NCBI GenBank assembly: GCA_037441565.1
Contig: JBBIRW010000012.1
Coordinates: forward strand, 1 to 18,794
Source of the DNA: JBBIRW01 sp037441565
Lineage (GTDB): Bacteria; Desulfobacterota; JBBIRW01
DNA: 18,794 nt
Direction: 5' to 3'
Every line of letters starts with the position of its first letter. The first letter of the stretch is position 1. The notes below the pieces were generated by a model. It saw only the letters and a program-made list of their open reading frames with translations. It made no database searches and was not told the origin of the DNA. The position numbers were made by a program, and so were the translations under genes. Positions 1 through 6,185 of this stretch are shown here, piece after piece.

Positions 1-624
1 TTCATCATTTAGAAATGGATTATGCATCCTCTCCCATCCAACCTTAGTCTCAGGCCCATGACCGGGAAAGAGGATCGTATCATCAGGCATACATAATATC
101 TTTTCCTTTATCGATTTGATGAGGGTTGTGTAAGAACCTCCAGGAAGATCCGTTCTCCCGATGGAGCCCGCAAAGATTGTATCTCCAACAAATACACCTT
201 TATCCGTAATAAGACACATACCTCCTGGCGTATGACCGGGTGTTAATATAAATCTTATCTTCCAGTCATCAACTTCGATTATATCACCTTCATTAACAAA
301 GATATCCGGGACAATAGGATCCATATTTCTTATCCCAAAAAACTGCGCCTGATTGTAAACTGTTTTCAAAAAATCCCTCTCTGCCTCAGGAAAAACAATC
401 CTTGCTCCTGTTTGTTTCTTGAAATAGTTGTTGCAGAATATGTGATCAATGTGTCCATGTGTATTGATGATATAGATGAGCTCTATCTTCCTTTTTGTTA
501 TAAAATTCAGGACAGACTCGCTTTCAAATCCGGGGTCTATAATGATCGCCTCCCTTCGATTTCCACCAATGAGAAGGAAAACATTATTTTCAATGGGACC
601 TGTTACAAATTTTTTTATCTCCAT
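1..624 (-). CDS. MBL-fold metallo-hydrolase (glyoxalase II-like), 3' end cut by window
   Basis: This is a metallo-beta-lactamase-fold hydrolase of the hydroxyacylglutathione hydrolase-like group, probably cytoplasmic, hydrolysing a thioester or similar ester; the substrate cannot be told from sequence. My translation from ATG at 624 gives 208 residues with no stop before the window edge. The zinc ligands are visible: THGHIDH at about 55-61, PGHTPGG with His131, GDTIFAGSIGRTD with Asp148, and FPGHGPET with His189. The last visible residues, near NPFL, are where such proteins usually end, so only a few residues are missing. Its ATG overlaps the TAA of the adenosyltransferase gene by one base (TAATG), which implies translational coupling as the last visible gene of the moeA-aspA-cobO operon. 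Family assignment is firm; the specific activity is not. Confidence 0.9.
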   Translation of the reverse strand, partial: MEIKKFVTGPIENNVFLLIGGNRREAIIIDPGFESESVLNFITKRKIELIYIINTHGHIDHIFCNNYFKKQTGARIVFPEAERDFLKTVYNQAQFFGIRNMDPIVPDIFVNEGDIIEVDDWKIRFILTPGHTPGGMCLITDKGVFVGDTIFAGSIGRTDLPGGSYTTLIKSIKEKILCMPDDTILFPGHGPETKVGWERMHNPFLNDE

Positions 625-1157
625 TAATAATCAATCCCCCTTATCGCACCCCTTCCCTCCTTGAATGGGTGCTTTACCTCCACCATTTCCGTTACGAGAT
701 CTGCCCTTTCCAGTATCTCCGGGCATGCGCCCCTTCCTGTCATTATGAGATGTATATTGTATGGTTTTTCATCTATAAAATTCAATATCTTTTCTACGGG
801 TATCAATCCAAGGGAAACTGCTACGTTTATCTCATCAAGGATTATCACATCATAATTACCGCTCTTCATCTTCTCAAGTGCAAAACTAAGTGCCCTCTGC
901 GCTTCTTCCTTGTGAATATCTCTTGGTTTTCTGTCTCCCATTATACCAACAAAACCTCTTCCCATGGATTGGAGTTCAAAATCGGGATAGAGCCTCTTTA
1001 TGGACATCCACTCCCCACTCTCCAACTCACCCTTTATAAATTGAACCATCAATACCCTCATCCCCCTGCCAACTGCCCTGAGCCCTATTCCAAGGGCAGA
1101 TGTTGTCTTTCCCTTCCCTTCTCCCGTAAGCACAACCACTATCCCCTTTTCTCTCAT
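624..1157 (-). CDS. cobO: Cob(I)alamin adenosyltransferase, CobO/BtuR type
   Basis: A corrinoid adenosyltransferase of the CobA/CobO/BtuR family, which transfers the 5'-deoxyadenosyl group of ATP to cob(I)alamin or cobyrinate diamide in coenzyme B12 synthesis or salvage, in the cytoplasm. The 177-residue product is of normal family length (about 170-200). It carries the family P-loop GEGKGKTTSALG at residues 12-23, then GLRAVGRG, and a VIILDEINVAVSLGLI segment typical of these enzymes. The gene begins 6 nt after the aspA stop and its stop overlaps the next ATG, so it sits inside a tight operon. No other cobalamin biosynthesis gene is nearby, so a salvage role or supply to a B12-dependent enzyme is plausible. 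That is inference. Confidence 0.93.
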   Translation of the reverse strand: MREKGIVVVLTGEGKGKTTSALGIGLRAVGRGMRVLMVQFIKGELESGEWMSIKRLYPDFELQSMGRGFVGIMGDRKPRDIHKEEAQRALSFALEKMKSGNYDVIILDEINVAVSLGLIPVEKILNFIDEKPYNIHLIMTGRGACPEILERADLVTEMVEVKHPFKEGRGAIRGIDY

Positions 1158-1163
1158 AGCCCA

Positions 1164-2558
1164 CTATCTATTTTCCCCCGATAATTTCTTCAAATCCATA
1201 AGATCATCTATCTGCTCCTGAGAAAGAAGACCCCTTTCCTTTACAAGTTCCCTTATGCTTATACCCCTTTCAAGCGCCTCCTTTGCTATTGCTGCTGCCT
1301 TATCGTACCCGATATATGGTGAAAAGATAGTTGCAAGCGCAATACTCATCTCCGCATATCTTTCGCAGATCTCTCTGTTTGCTGTGATCCCTTTAATGCA
1401 CTTCTCTGTTAAGGTATAAAGTGCATTCCTCATTATCTCAAATGAATCCATGAGGTTGTGCGCAATTGAGGGCATCATAGCATTGAGATCAAGCTGCCCT
1501 GCCTGAACAGCCATTGAGACTGCAAGATCATTTCCCACAACCTGATAGCATACCATGTTGACCATCTCAACAATCGATGGATTTATCTTTCCGGGCATAA
1601 GTGATGATCCCGGTTGAACAGCAGGAAGCCTTATCTCTGCAAGACCCGCCCTTGGACCTGACGACATAAGTCTGAGATCATTACATATCCTTGTAAGCTC
1701 CAGCGAAAAATTCTTCAGGATCGATGAAAGATTTGAAAAGCATGCCATACTTTGCGTTACCTCAACAAGATCCTCCGCACTCCTCAATGGAAACGATGTT
1801 ATTTCTCTGAGGAATTCAACACACCTTTTGCCGAATTCAGGATGTGCACCAACTGATGTCCCTGCTGCCGTTGCCCCGAGATTCATCTCATAAAGCGGAT
1901 CCCTTGCACGAAGGATAAGATCCCTATGTTTTTTTACTGTTAGTGCATATCCACCAAATACCCTTGAAAGGCTGATCGGAACAGCATCCTGCAGGTGCGT
2001 TCTTGCTACCTTTACTATACCTCTGAACCCGATCGCCTTTTCTGACAGGGCCTCCTCCAACCCATTCATAGCATCTGCAAGTCTATTTGTGTGCATTATC
2101 GATGCTATCTTCATAGCGGAGGGAAATGTATCATTTGTCGACTGCCCCATGTTTACATGATCATGCGGATGAACAATTCGGTAATCACCCCTCTTTCCAC
2201 CAAGTATCTCTATTGCCCTGTTTGCAATTACCTCATTTACATTCATGTTAAATGATGTTCCTGCACCTGCCTGAAAAACATCAACAACAAATTGGTCAGA
2301 AAGATTTCCCGCCAGTATTTCATCACAGGCGGTTAATATCGCATATGAGATTTTTTCATCAATTAGTCCGATGGATCTATTTGCAAGGCAGGCTGCTTTC
2401 TTTATCGCAACCATTGCCTTTATAAGAAAGGGATGTGCCCTTCTTCCACTTATGGGAAAGTTTTCGATAGCCCGCAGTGTTTCGATACCATAATATGCAT
2501 CTGCAGGAACTTCCTTCTCGCCAAGTGTATCTCTCTCAACCCTGATCTCCCTAACCAT
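1164..2558 (-). CDS. aspA: Aspartate ammonia-lyase (aspartase)
   Basis: An enzyme of the aspartase/fumarase superfamily that most likely converts L-aspartate to fumarate and ammonia. The signature GSSLMPGKINP lies at about residues 317-327 from the chosen start, and the substrate-binding stretches NMGQSTNDTFPSA and GATAAGTSVGAHPEFG are present. The N-terminus (TLGEKEVPADAYYG...RAIENFPISG) and the EMVNMVCYQVVGND segment are closer to aspartases than to class II fumarases, which favours AspA; fumarase remains possible. I chose ATG at 2558 (464 aa, like the usual 468) because AGGTGG lies just upstream; an in-frame TTG at 2579 would add seven residues and overlap moeA. It lies 13 nt after moeA and 6 nt before cobO, in an operon with a candidate sigma-54 promoter, so nitrogen or carbon control is possible. 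Confidence 0.88.
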   Translation of the reverse strand: MVREIRVERDTLGEKEVPADAYYGIETLRAIENFPISGRRAHPFLIKAMVAIKKAACLANRSIGLIDEKISYAILTACDEILAGNLSDQFVVDVFQAGAGTSFNMNVNEVIANRAIEILGGKRGDYRIVHPHDHVNMGQSTNDTFPSAMKIASIMHTNRLADAMNGLEEALSEKAIGFRGIVKVARTHLQDAVPISLSRVFGGYALTVKKHRDLILRARDPLYEMNLGATAAGTSVGAHPEFGKRCVEFLREITSFPLRSAEDLVEVTQSMACFSNLSSILKNFSLELTRICNDLRLMSSGPRAGLAEIRLPAVQPGSSLMPGKINPSIVEMVNMVCYQVVGNDLAVSMAVQAGQLDLNAMMPSIAHNLMDSFEIMRNALYTLTEKCIKGITANREICERYAEMSIALATIFSPYIGYDKAAAIAKEALERGISIRELVKERGLLSQEQIDDLMDLKKLSGENR

Positions 2559-2561
2559 CGT

Positions 2562-2567
2562 CCACCT
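2562..2567 (-). promoter_or_regulatory. Shine-Dalgarno deciding the aspA start
   Basis: AGGTGG lies three bases before the ATG at 2558. It supports that start over the upstream in-frame TTG at 2579, which overlaps the moeA stop. Confidence 0.6.
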
Positions 2568-2571
2568 GAAT

Positions 2572-3780
2572 TCAGTCAAAAAATATCACTTCAACAGGTT
2601 CACCTTTTTCAACAAGGTCAACATGGGATGGGATCTCAATATATCCATCCGCAACACTCATACTTGTTATTGCACCAGATTCCTTAAAGCACGGATGAGC
2701 CTGACCGTTCTCAACACGAACAGGAAGGAATTGATGCCTGCCTATTGTTGATGTCACTCTTCGTGAAATTGGCAGCCTCTCGATCCTTCTTTTCTTTTCT
2801 GGCAATCTGCCGATCTTCCTCAGGATTGGAATAAGCATTGCATAGCTGTTTGTAAGACATGATGTTGGATTGCCAGGCAATCCAAAAACAGGTTTCCCAT
2901 CAATAAGTCCGAATATTGTTGGTTTTCCGGGTTTTACAGCTATACCGTGAAAAAGAACTCTTCCCCTCTCCTTTATACACTCAATCAATATATCCCTCTC
3001 ACCAACAGAACTACCTCCTGTTATAACAACAATATCAGCGAACAGTGCATGATTCAACGCCTTGATTATCTCCTCCTTCTCATCAGGAACACGCGTGTAT
3101 ATCCTTGCCTCTCCACCATTTTCGTTAACAAGGGACAGAATAGTAAAGCTATTAACATCATATATATTTGCATCACCAAGTCTCTCTCCCGGCTCAACAA
3201 TCTCATTACCTGTTGAAATTATTGCAACCTGCGGCTTCCTGAATACAGGAACCTTTCTCAATCCTACAGCAGCAATCGCTCCTATCTTTGGAGGATTTAA
3301 AAGTGTTCCCCGTTCAAAAATCAGATCACCCTTCTTTATATCAGACCCTGCAGGACTCAGGTTTCCGCCAGGAGGTATCTTCTTATATATCCTTACCCAA
3401 TCGCCCTCCCTTTCTGTATCCTCAACCATAACAACCGCATCTGTTCCCTCCGGAATGGGGGATCCTGTTGCAACCTGAACCGCATACCCTTTCGGAACGG
3501 TTCCTTTAAATACCTCCCCTGCATGGATGGTCCCAACTATTTTAAGCAATACAGGATTAAGTGGTCCTGCACCGAATGTGTCTTCTGCATGAACTGCATA
3601 ACCATCCATTGCAGCGCGTGGAAAGTGAGGCACATCCACCGTTGCAACAATATCCTCTGAAAGAACCCTACCAGAGGCATGTTCGAGCATGACAGACTCT
3701 GTTGCCTCAATAGGGATTACGTTTTCCATGATTATGAACATCGCATCCTGAAAGGAGACAAGAGATTTGATGGGCTTCAT
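2572..3780 (-). CDS. moeA: Molybdopterin molybdotransferase MoeA
   Basis: MoeA inserts molybdate (or tungstate) into adenylylated molybdopterin to finish the molybdenum cofactor, in the cytoplasm. The 402-residue length matches the family. Conserved features in order are: ASGRVLSEDIVATVDVP and FPRAAMDGYAV near the N-terminus; ATGSPIPEGTDAVVMVEDT and PPGGNLSPAGSDIKKGD in the middle; ISTGNEIVEPG; the MoCF/MPT-binding domain with VVITGGSSVGERD; and KPGKPTIFG and GLPGNPTSCLTN. It starts at ATG 3780, 40 nt after the stop of the 142-aa gene and 13 nt before aspA, so it is co-transcribed with them. No other molybdopterin gene is in the window. The placement with aspartase and cobalamin adenosyltransferase is odd and suggests that this operon serves conditions where molybdo- or tungsto-enzymes are needed. 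Confidence 0.96.
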   Translation of the reverse strand: MKPIKSLVSFQDAMFIIMENVIPIEATESVMLEHASGRVLSEDIVATVDVPHFPRAAMDGYAVHAEDTFGAGPLNPVLLKIVGTIHAGEVFKGTVPKGYAVQVATGSPIPEGTDAVVMVEDTEREGDWVRIYKKIPPGGNLSPAGSDIKKGDLIFERGTLLNPPKIGAIAAVGLRKVPVFRKPQVAIISTGNEIVEPGERLGDANIYDVNSFTILSLVNENGGEARIYTRVPDEKEEIIKALNHALFADIVVITGGSSVGERDILIECIKERGRVLFHGIAVKPGKPTIFGLIDGKPVFGLPGNPTSCLTNSYAMLIPILRKIGRLPEKKRRIERLPISRRVTSTIGRHQFLPVRVENGQAHPCFKESGAITSMSVADGYIEIPSHVDLVEKGEPVEVIFFD

Positions 3781-3820
3781 ATCCTGTTAAATTCAAATTT
3801 TATAGTAATTCGAAGGAAAA

Positions 3821-4249
3821 TTAAAAGGATTTTATCCTTCCCTTTGGACTTCTATACCACCGCTTTCTGTACGCACTGGAGTTCTTCATGATCTCCTTCT
3901 CCATCTCATCAACCTTCCTTCTCAAATAATCCGCATTCAAATTGAGCACATTGCAGATATTCTTGAAAGAAAAGATCCAGTCCTCTGAGTCATCAAGGAA
4001 CCAGCTCTTTGTCTTCTCGTATAGCGATCTTTTTATACCATTTCTGGAACGAACAGCCTTTTTCAAGCACTTTATAGCATCCATCATGACCTCAACCATA
4101 AGGGTTCTCTCCGCATCCAGCTCTATATAGGAGTCCTTCTCATAGAGCTGACTCGGGAGAATCGGCTTGAAGTATTCAAAGGGGGCGGATTCACCCCCGG
4201 TGGATGCAGCCCCTGCAGGAAGATTTTTCTTTATGCATATACTTCCCAT
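3821..4249 (-). CDS. Conserved hypothetical protein, 142 aa, first gene of the sigma-54 operon
   Basis: I cannot assign a function. The basic 142-residue product has no signal peptide or membrane segment. Its core (LDAERTLMVEVMMDAIKC, followed by a segment with SWFLDDSEDWIFSFKNIC and LNADYLRRK) resembles, from memory, small conserved proteins of unknown function in Deltaproteobacteria and Nitrospirota. The last part, with an IC..LN...YLRRKV pattern, could be a helical or helix-turn-helix-like element, which is inference. It starts at ATG 4249 behind a near-perfect Shine-Dalgarno (AAAGGAGGG, 4257-4265) and a candidate sigma-54 promoter only about 23 nt upstream of the ATG. It is therefore the promoter-proximal gene of the moeA-aspA-cobO-MBL operon. 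The N-terminal 25 residues look unstructured. Confidence 0.8.
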   Translation of the reverse strand: MGSICIKKNLPAGAASTGGESAPFEYFKPILPSQLYEKDSYIELDAERTLMVEVMMDAIKCLKKAVRSRNGIKRSLYEKTKSWFLDDSEDWIFSFKNICNVLNLNADYLRRKVDEMEKEIMKNSSAYRKRWYRSPKGRIKSF

Positions 4250-4281
4250 TTTGAATCCCTCCTTTGTCTGTAAAGATGAAT

Positions 4282-4299
4282 ACGCAATAGGGATGCCAA
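4282..4299 (-). promoter_or_regulatory. Sigma-54 (-24/-12) promoter of the 142-aa/moeA/aspA/cobO/MBL operon
   Basis: Read on the minus strand the site is TTGGCATCCCTATTGCGT. The invariant GG and GC are separated by exactly 10 bases, and the site matches the TGGCAY-N5-TTGCW consensus at all but the last position. With C at -12 (4284), transcription would start near 4272, giving a leader of about 23 nt that contains the Shine-Dalgarno. A sigma-54 activator gene ends 135 bp upstream, and a TTTCAGAA palindrome lies about 130 bp upstream at 4399-4412. Confidence 0.8.
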
Positions 4300-4398
4300 C
4301 ATGAATTGAGGATGCCTTTATTCCGTAACGGTGTGAATTTTAAGGATTTTTATATGGATCTATCTGGGGCAAGTCTTTGAGAATGTAGGTATGCACTG

Positions 4399-4412
4399 TT
4401 TCAGAAATGAAA
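4399..4412. promoter_or_regulatory. Candidate activator-binding palindrome (copy 1)
   Basis: The sequence TTTCAGAAATGAAA has perfect 5-bp arms (TTTCA/TGAAA) around a 4-bp centre. It lies about 130 bp upstream of the predicted start of the sigma-54 promoter at 4282-4299, a normal distance for an upstream activating sequence. Two related copies lie upstream of the adjacent activator gene (5897-5910 and 5914-5927). That it binds that activator is inference. Confidence 0.45.
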
Positions 4413-4434
4413 TAAAGTTTTCTTTCCTGTAAAT

Positions 4435-5802
4435 TCAATCCCTTCTAATACCAAGCTCCTTAATCCTCCTCCATAGTGTGGTCCTGCTCATCTTTAACCT
4501 TGCACACGCATCCTTGAGCTTCCAGTTTGTTTGCTCGAGGACCCTCAAAAGAAGCTCCCTTTCAAGTGCCTTCAGTGGATCGGACTCATCAATCACCCTT
4601 TCTACGATATCAAAGTCCCTGCGCTGGATATCCTTTGGAAGGTGTTCGGGAAGGATCGTATTTCCCTGACAGAGCACAAAGGCGTGCTCAATGATATTTT
4701 CAAGTTCCCTGATATTTCCCGGGTAGTTGTAATCCATAAGGATCTCCATCGCCTTCGGGGAGATATTATTTATGTTCTTTCCCATCTCCTTTCTGAACTT
4801 TTCCAGAAAATGGGAAATAAGAAGGGGTATATCGTCCTTCCTCTCCCTGAGTGGTGGCAGATAGATGGGAACAACCCTCAGTCGATAGTAGAGGTCCTTT
4901 CTGAACTCCCCCTTGTTTACTGCCTTTGTGAGATCCTTATTCGTTGCAGCTATCACCCTTACATCAACCTTTATCCTCTGTGTGCCACCGACCCTTTCGA
5001 ACTCCTCCTCCTGAAGCACCCTTAAAAGCTTCACCTGTGTTGATGGCGGTATCTCCCCAATCTCATCGAGAAATATTGTGCCTCTATGTGCAAGTTCGAA
5101 TCTTCCAGGCTTGTCGTGTATCGCACCTGTAAATGCGCCCTTTACATGTCCGAAAAGTTCACTCTCAAGAACGCCCTCAGCAAGGGCTGCACAATTAACC
5201 TTTATGAAGGGCTTGTCCTTCCTCGGGCTGTTTTCATGGATAGCCTGTGCGATCAGCTCTTTTCCTGTTCCACTTTCCCCCTCAATGAGAACCGTAGCCT
5301 TTGTTGCTGCGACTGCAGGAAGAATATCGTATATCTCCTTCATCTTGTAGTTCTTTCCAACAATATTTCCAAAGGAGAATTTCTCCTGAAGTTTTCCACT
5401 CAATTCCTTGACAAGGGAAAGATCCCTGAATACCTCAACAGAACCCACAATCTTCCCTGTTTCATCCCTGACAAGTGCTGTATTCACACTAACGGGTATT
5501 TCAATGCCCCTCTTATTTCTCATAACTGTTTCATAATTTGAAACACCCTCCCCCGTCTCAAGTGTCCTCTCAAGAAGGCATTTCCCCTGACAACAATCAC
5601 CTTTCATGAAGTCCCTGCACCTTTCAAATTCCTTGATCTCCTCCTGTGTGTATCCCATCGTTTCCAGGGCTGCCTTATTGGCAAATTTTATCTTCCTGTC
5701 CAGCCCAATTACAATTACACCATCATTTATGGAATTCAGTATTATATCGGCATTGATACCCTTTATATAAAAATCAGACGCCTTCTTTCCGTTACCCTCC
5801 AT
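4435..5802 (-). CDS. Sigma-54-dependent transcriptional activator with cysteine-rich PAS domain
   Basis: A bacterial enhancer-binding protein that remodels sigma-54 RNA polymerase by ATP hydrolysis. An N-terminal PAS domain (INDGVIVIG...FRDLS, about residues 20-130 from this start) holds a cysteine cluster, with four Cys between RCRDF and GKCLL (about residues 62-75). It is followed by the AAA+ domain with Walker A GESGTGKE, the sigma-54 contact loop GAFTGA, Walker B GTIFLDEIGE and arginine-finger region LYYRL, and ends with a Fis-type helix-turn-helix (NWKLKDACARLKMSRTTLWRRIKELGI region). The Cys cluster suggests a redox, metal or Fe-S signal rather than a histidine kinase partner. I favour ATG at 5802, which has AAGGGTGACGGAG before it; an in-frame ATG at 5862 would add 20 residues but has no Shine-Dalgarno. 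Sigma-54 promoters on both sides make a local regulon likely. Confidence 0.93.
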   Translation of the reverse strand: MEGNGKKASDFYIKGINADIILNSINDGVIVIGLDRKIKFANKAALETMGYTQEEIKEFERCRDFMKGDCCQGKCLLERTLETGEGVSNYETVMRNKRGIEIPVSVNTALVRDETGKIVGSVEVFRDLSLVKELSGKLQEKFSFGNIVGKNYKMKEIYDILPAVAATKATVLIEGESGTGKELIAQAIHENSPRKDKPFIKVNCAALAEGVLESELFGHVKGAFTGAIHDKPGRFELAHRGTIFLDEIGEIPPSTQVKLLRVLQEEEFERVGGTQRIKVDVRVIAATNKDLTKAVNKGEFRKDLYYRLRVVPIYLPPLRERKDDIPLLISHFLEKFRKEMGKNINNISPKAMEILMDYNYPGNIRELENIIEHAFVLCQGNTILPEHLPKDIQRRDFDIVERVIDESDPLKALERELLLRVLEQTNWKLKDACARLKMSRTTLWRRIKELGIRRD

Positions 5803-5896
5803 CTCCGTCACCCTTATCTCTGCTAAAAGAGCATATCCTTTGCAGATTAGATTATAATTCATTAATTCGGTTTTTTAAAGTTTTAAAATTGAAAAA

Positions 5897-5910
5897 TTTC
5901 AGAAGTGGGA
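5897..5910. promoter_or_regulatory. Candidate activator-binding element (copy 2)
   Basis: TTTCAGAAGTGGGA shares its first nine positions (TTTCAGAA plus a purine) with the palindrome at 4399-4412; the right arm is degenerate. It forms a direct repeat with the copy at 5914-5927, 17 bp start to start, between the UBact stop and the activator start. It may serve autoregulation of the activator. Function is inferred from repetition and position only. Confidence 0.35.
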
Positions 5911-5913
5911 CTA

Positions 5914-5927
5914 TTTCAGAAGGGAAA
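5914..5927. promoter_or_regulatory. Candidate activator-binding element (copy 3)
   Basis: TTTCAGAAGGGAAA differs from the perfect palindrome at 4399-4412 at only two central positions (AT replaced by GG). It is the second unit of a tandem pair immediately downstream of the UBact stop codon and upstream of the activator gene. Confidence 0.4.
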
Positions 5928-5938
5928 CAGGAGGGATG

Positions 5939-6142
5939 CTACTCCCCGCTCCTCTGGACAAAGTTTTTAACAAATTCCTCTGCATTCTCCTCAAGGATCT
6001 CATCGATCTCATCGATTATTTTCTCAACACTTTCTTTAAGTTTTTCAGCCCTTTCAGCTGCAGTTTCACCACCCATGCTCCCTTTCTTCAGATCCTCTTT
6101 TCGCTCATAATCCTTTCTTATCCTCTGGGTCGAAGCTGCCAT
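5939..6142 (-). CDS. UBact/Pup-type ubiquitin-like protein modifier
   Basis: A 67-residue small protein that I recognise as a prokaryotic ubiquitin-like modifier. Its C-terminal half, DEIDEILEENAEEFVKNFVQ then RSGE, matches the Pup pattern (DEID-VLEENAE-FV--YVQ-GG-Q/E). The RSGE terminus fits the R(T/S)G(E/Q) ending described for UBact of Gram-negative phyla such as Nitrospirota. A terminal Glu means no deamidation would be needed before ligation to target lysines. The product is highly charged, lacks Cys, and is predicted disordered or helical, with a coiled segment from about residue 25. Known Pup systems tag proteins for a 20S proteasome through a PafA-type ligase and Dop depupylase; none of these is in this window. 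It has its own sigma-54 promoter (6168-6183) and a near-perfect Shine-Dalgarno, implying strong, switched expression. Confidence 0.88.
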   Translation of the reverse strand: MAASTQRIRKDYERKEDLKKGSMGGETAAERAEKLKESVEKIIDEIDEILEENAEEFVKNFVQRSGE

Positions 6143-6147
6143 TTATT

Positions 6148-6155
6148 TCACCTCC
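6148..6155 (-). promoter_or_regulatory. Very strong Shine-Dalgarno of the UBact gene
   Basis: GGAGGTGA lies five bases before the ATG at 6142 and is fully complementary to the anti-Shine-Dalgarno core. With a predicted transcript start at 6157 it begins two bases into the mRNA, so almost the whole leader is ribosome-binding site. Confidence 0.8.
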
Positions 6156-6167
6156 GTCTGGATATAA

Positions 6168-6183
6168 TGCAATATATATGCCA
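6168..6183 (-). promoter_or_regulatory. Sigma-54 (-24/-12) promoter of the UBact gene
   Basis: The minus strand reads TGGCATATATATTGCA, a full match to TGGCAY-N5-TTGCA with exactly 10 bases between the GG and GC. It lies in the 43-bp gap between the kinase-like gene and the UBact gene. Counting from C at -12 (6169) puts +1 at an A at 6157, giving a leader of about 15 nt before the ATG at 6142. Confidence 0.85.
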
Positions 6184-6185
6184 CG

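Noticed and set aside
669..5541. Plus-strand reading frames of 138-171 codons opposite cobO, moeA and the activator gene (669-1184, 3062-3478, 4531-5025, 5086-5541)
   Set aside because: They lie antisense to well-recognised genes and their translations show no family motif, so they are shadows.
5803..5862. Longer start (ATG 5862) for the sigma-54 activator
   Set aside because: No Shine-Dalgarno before it and the extra 20 residues do not belong to the PAS domain; kept only as an alternative.
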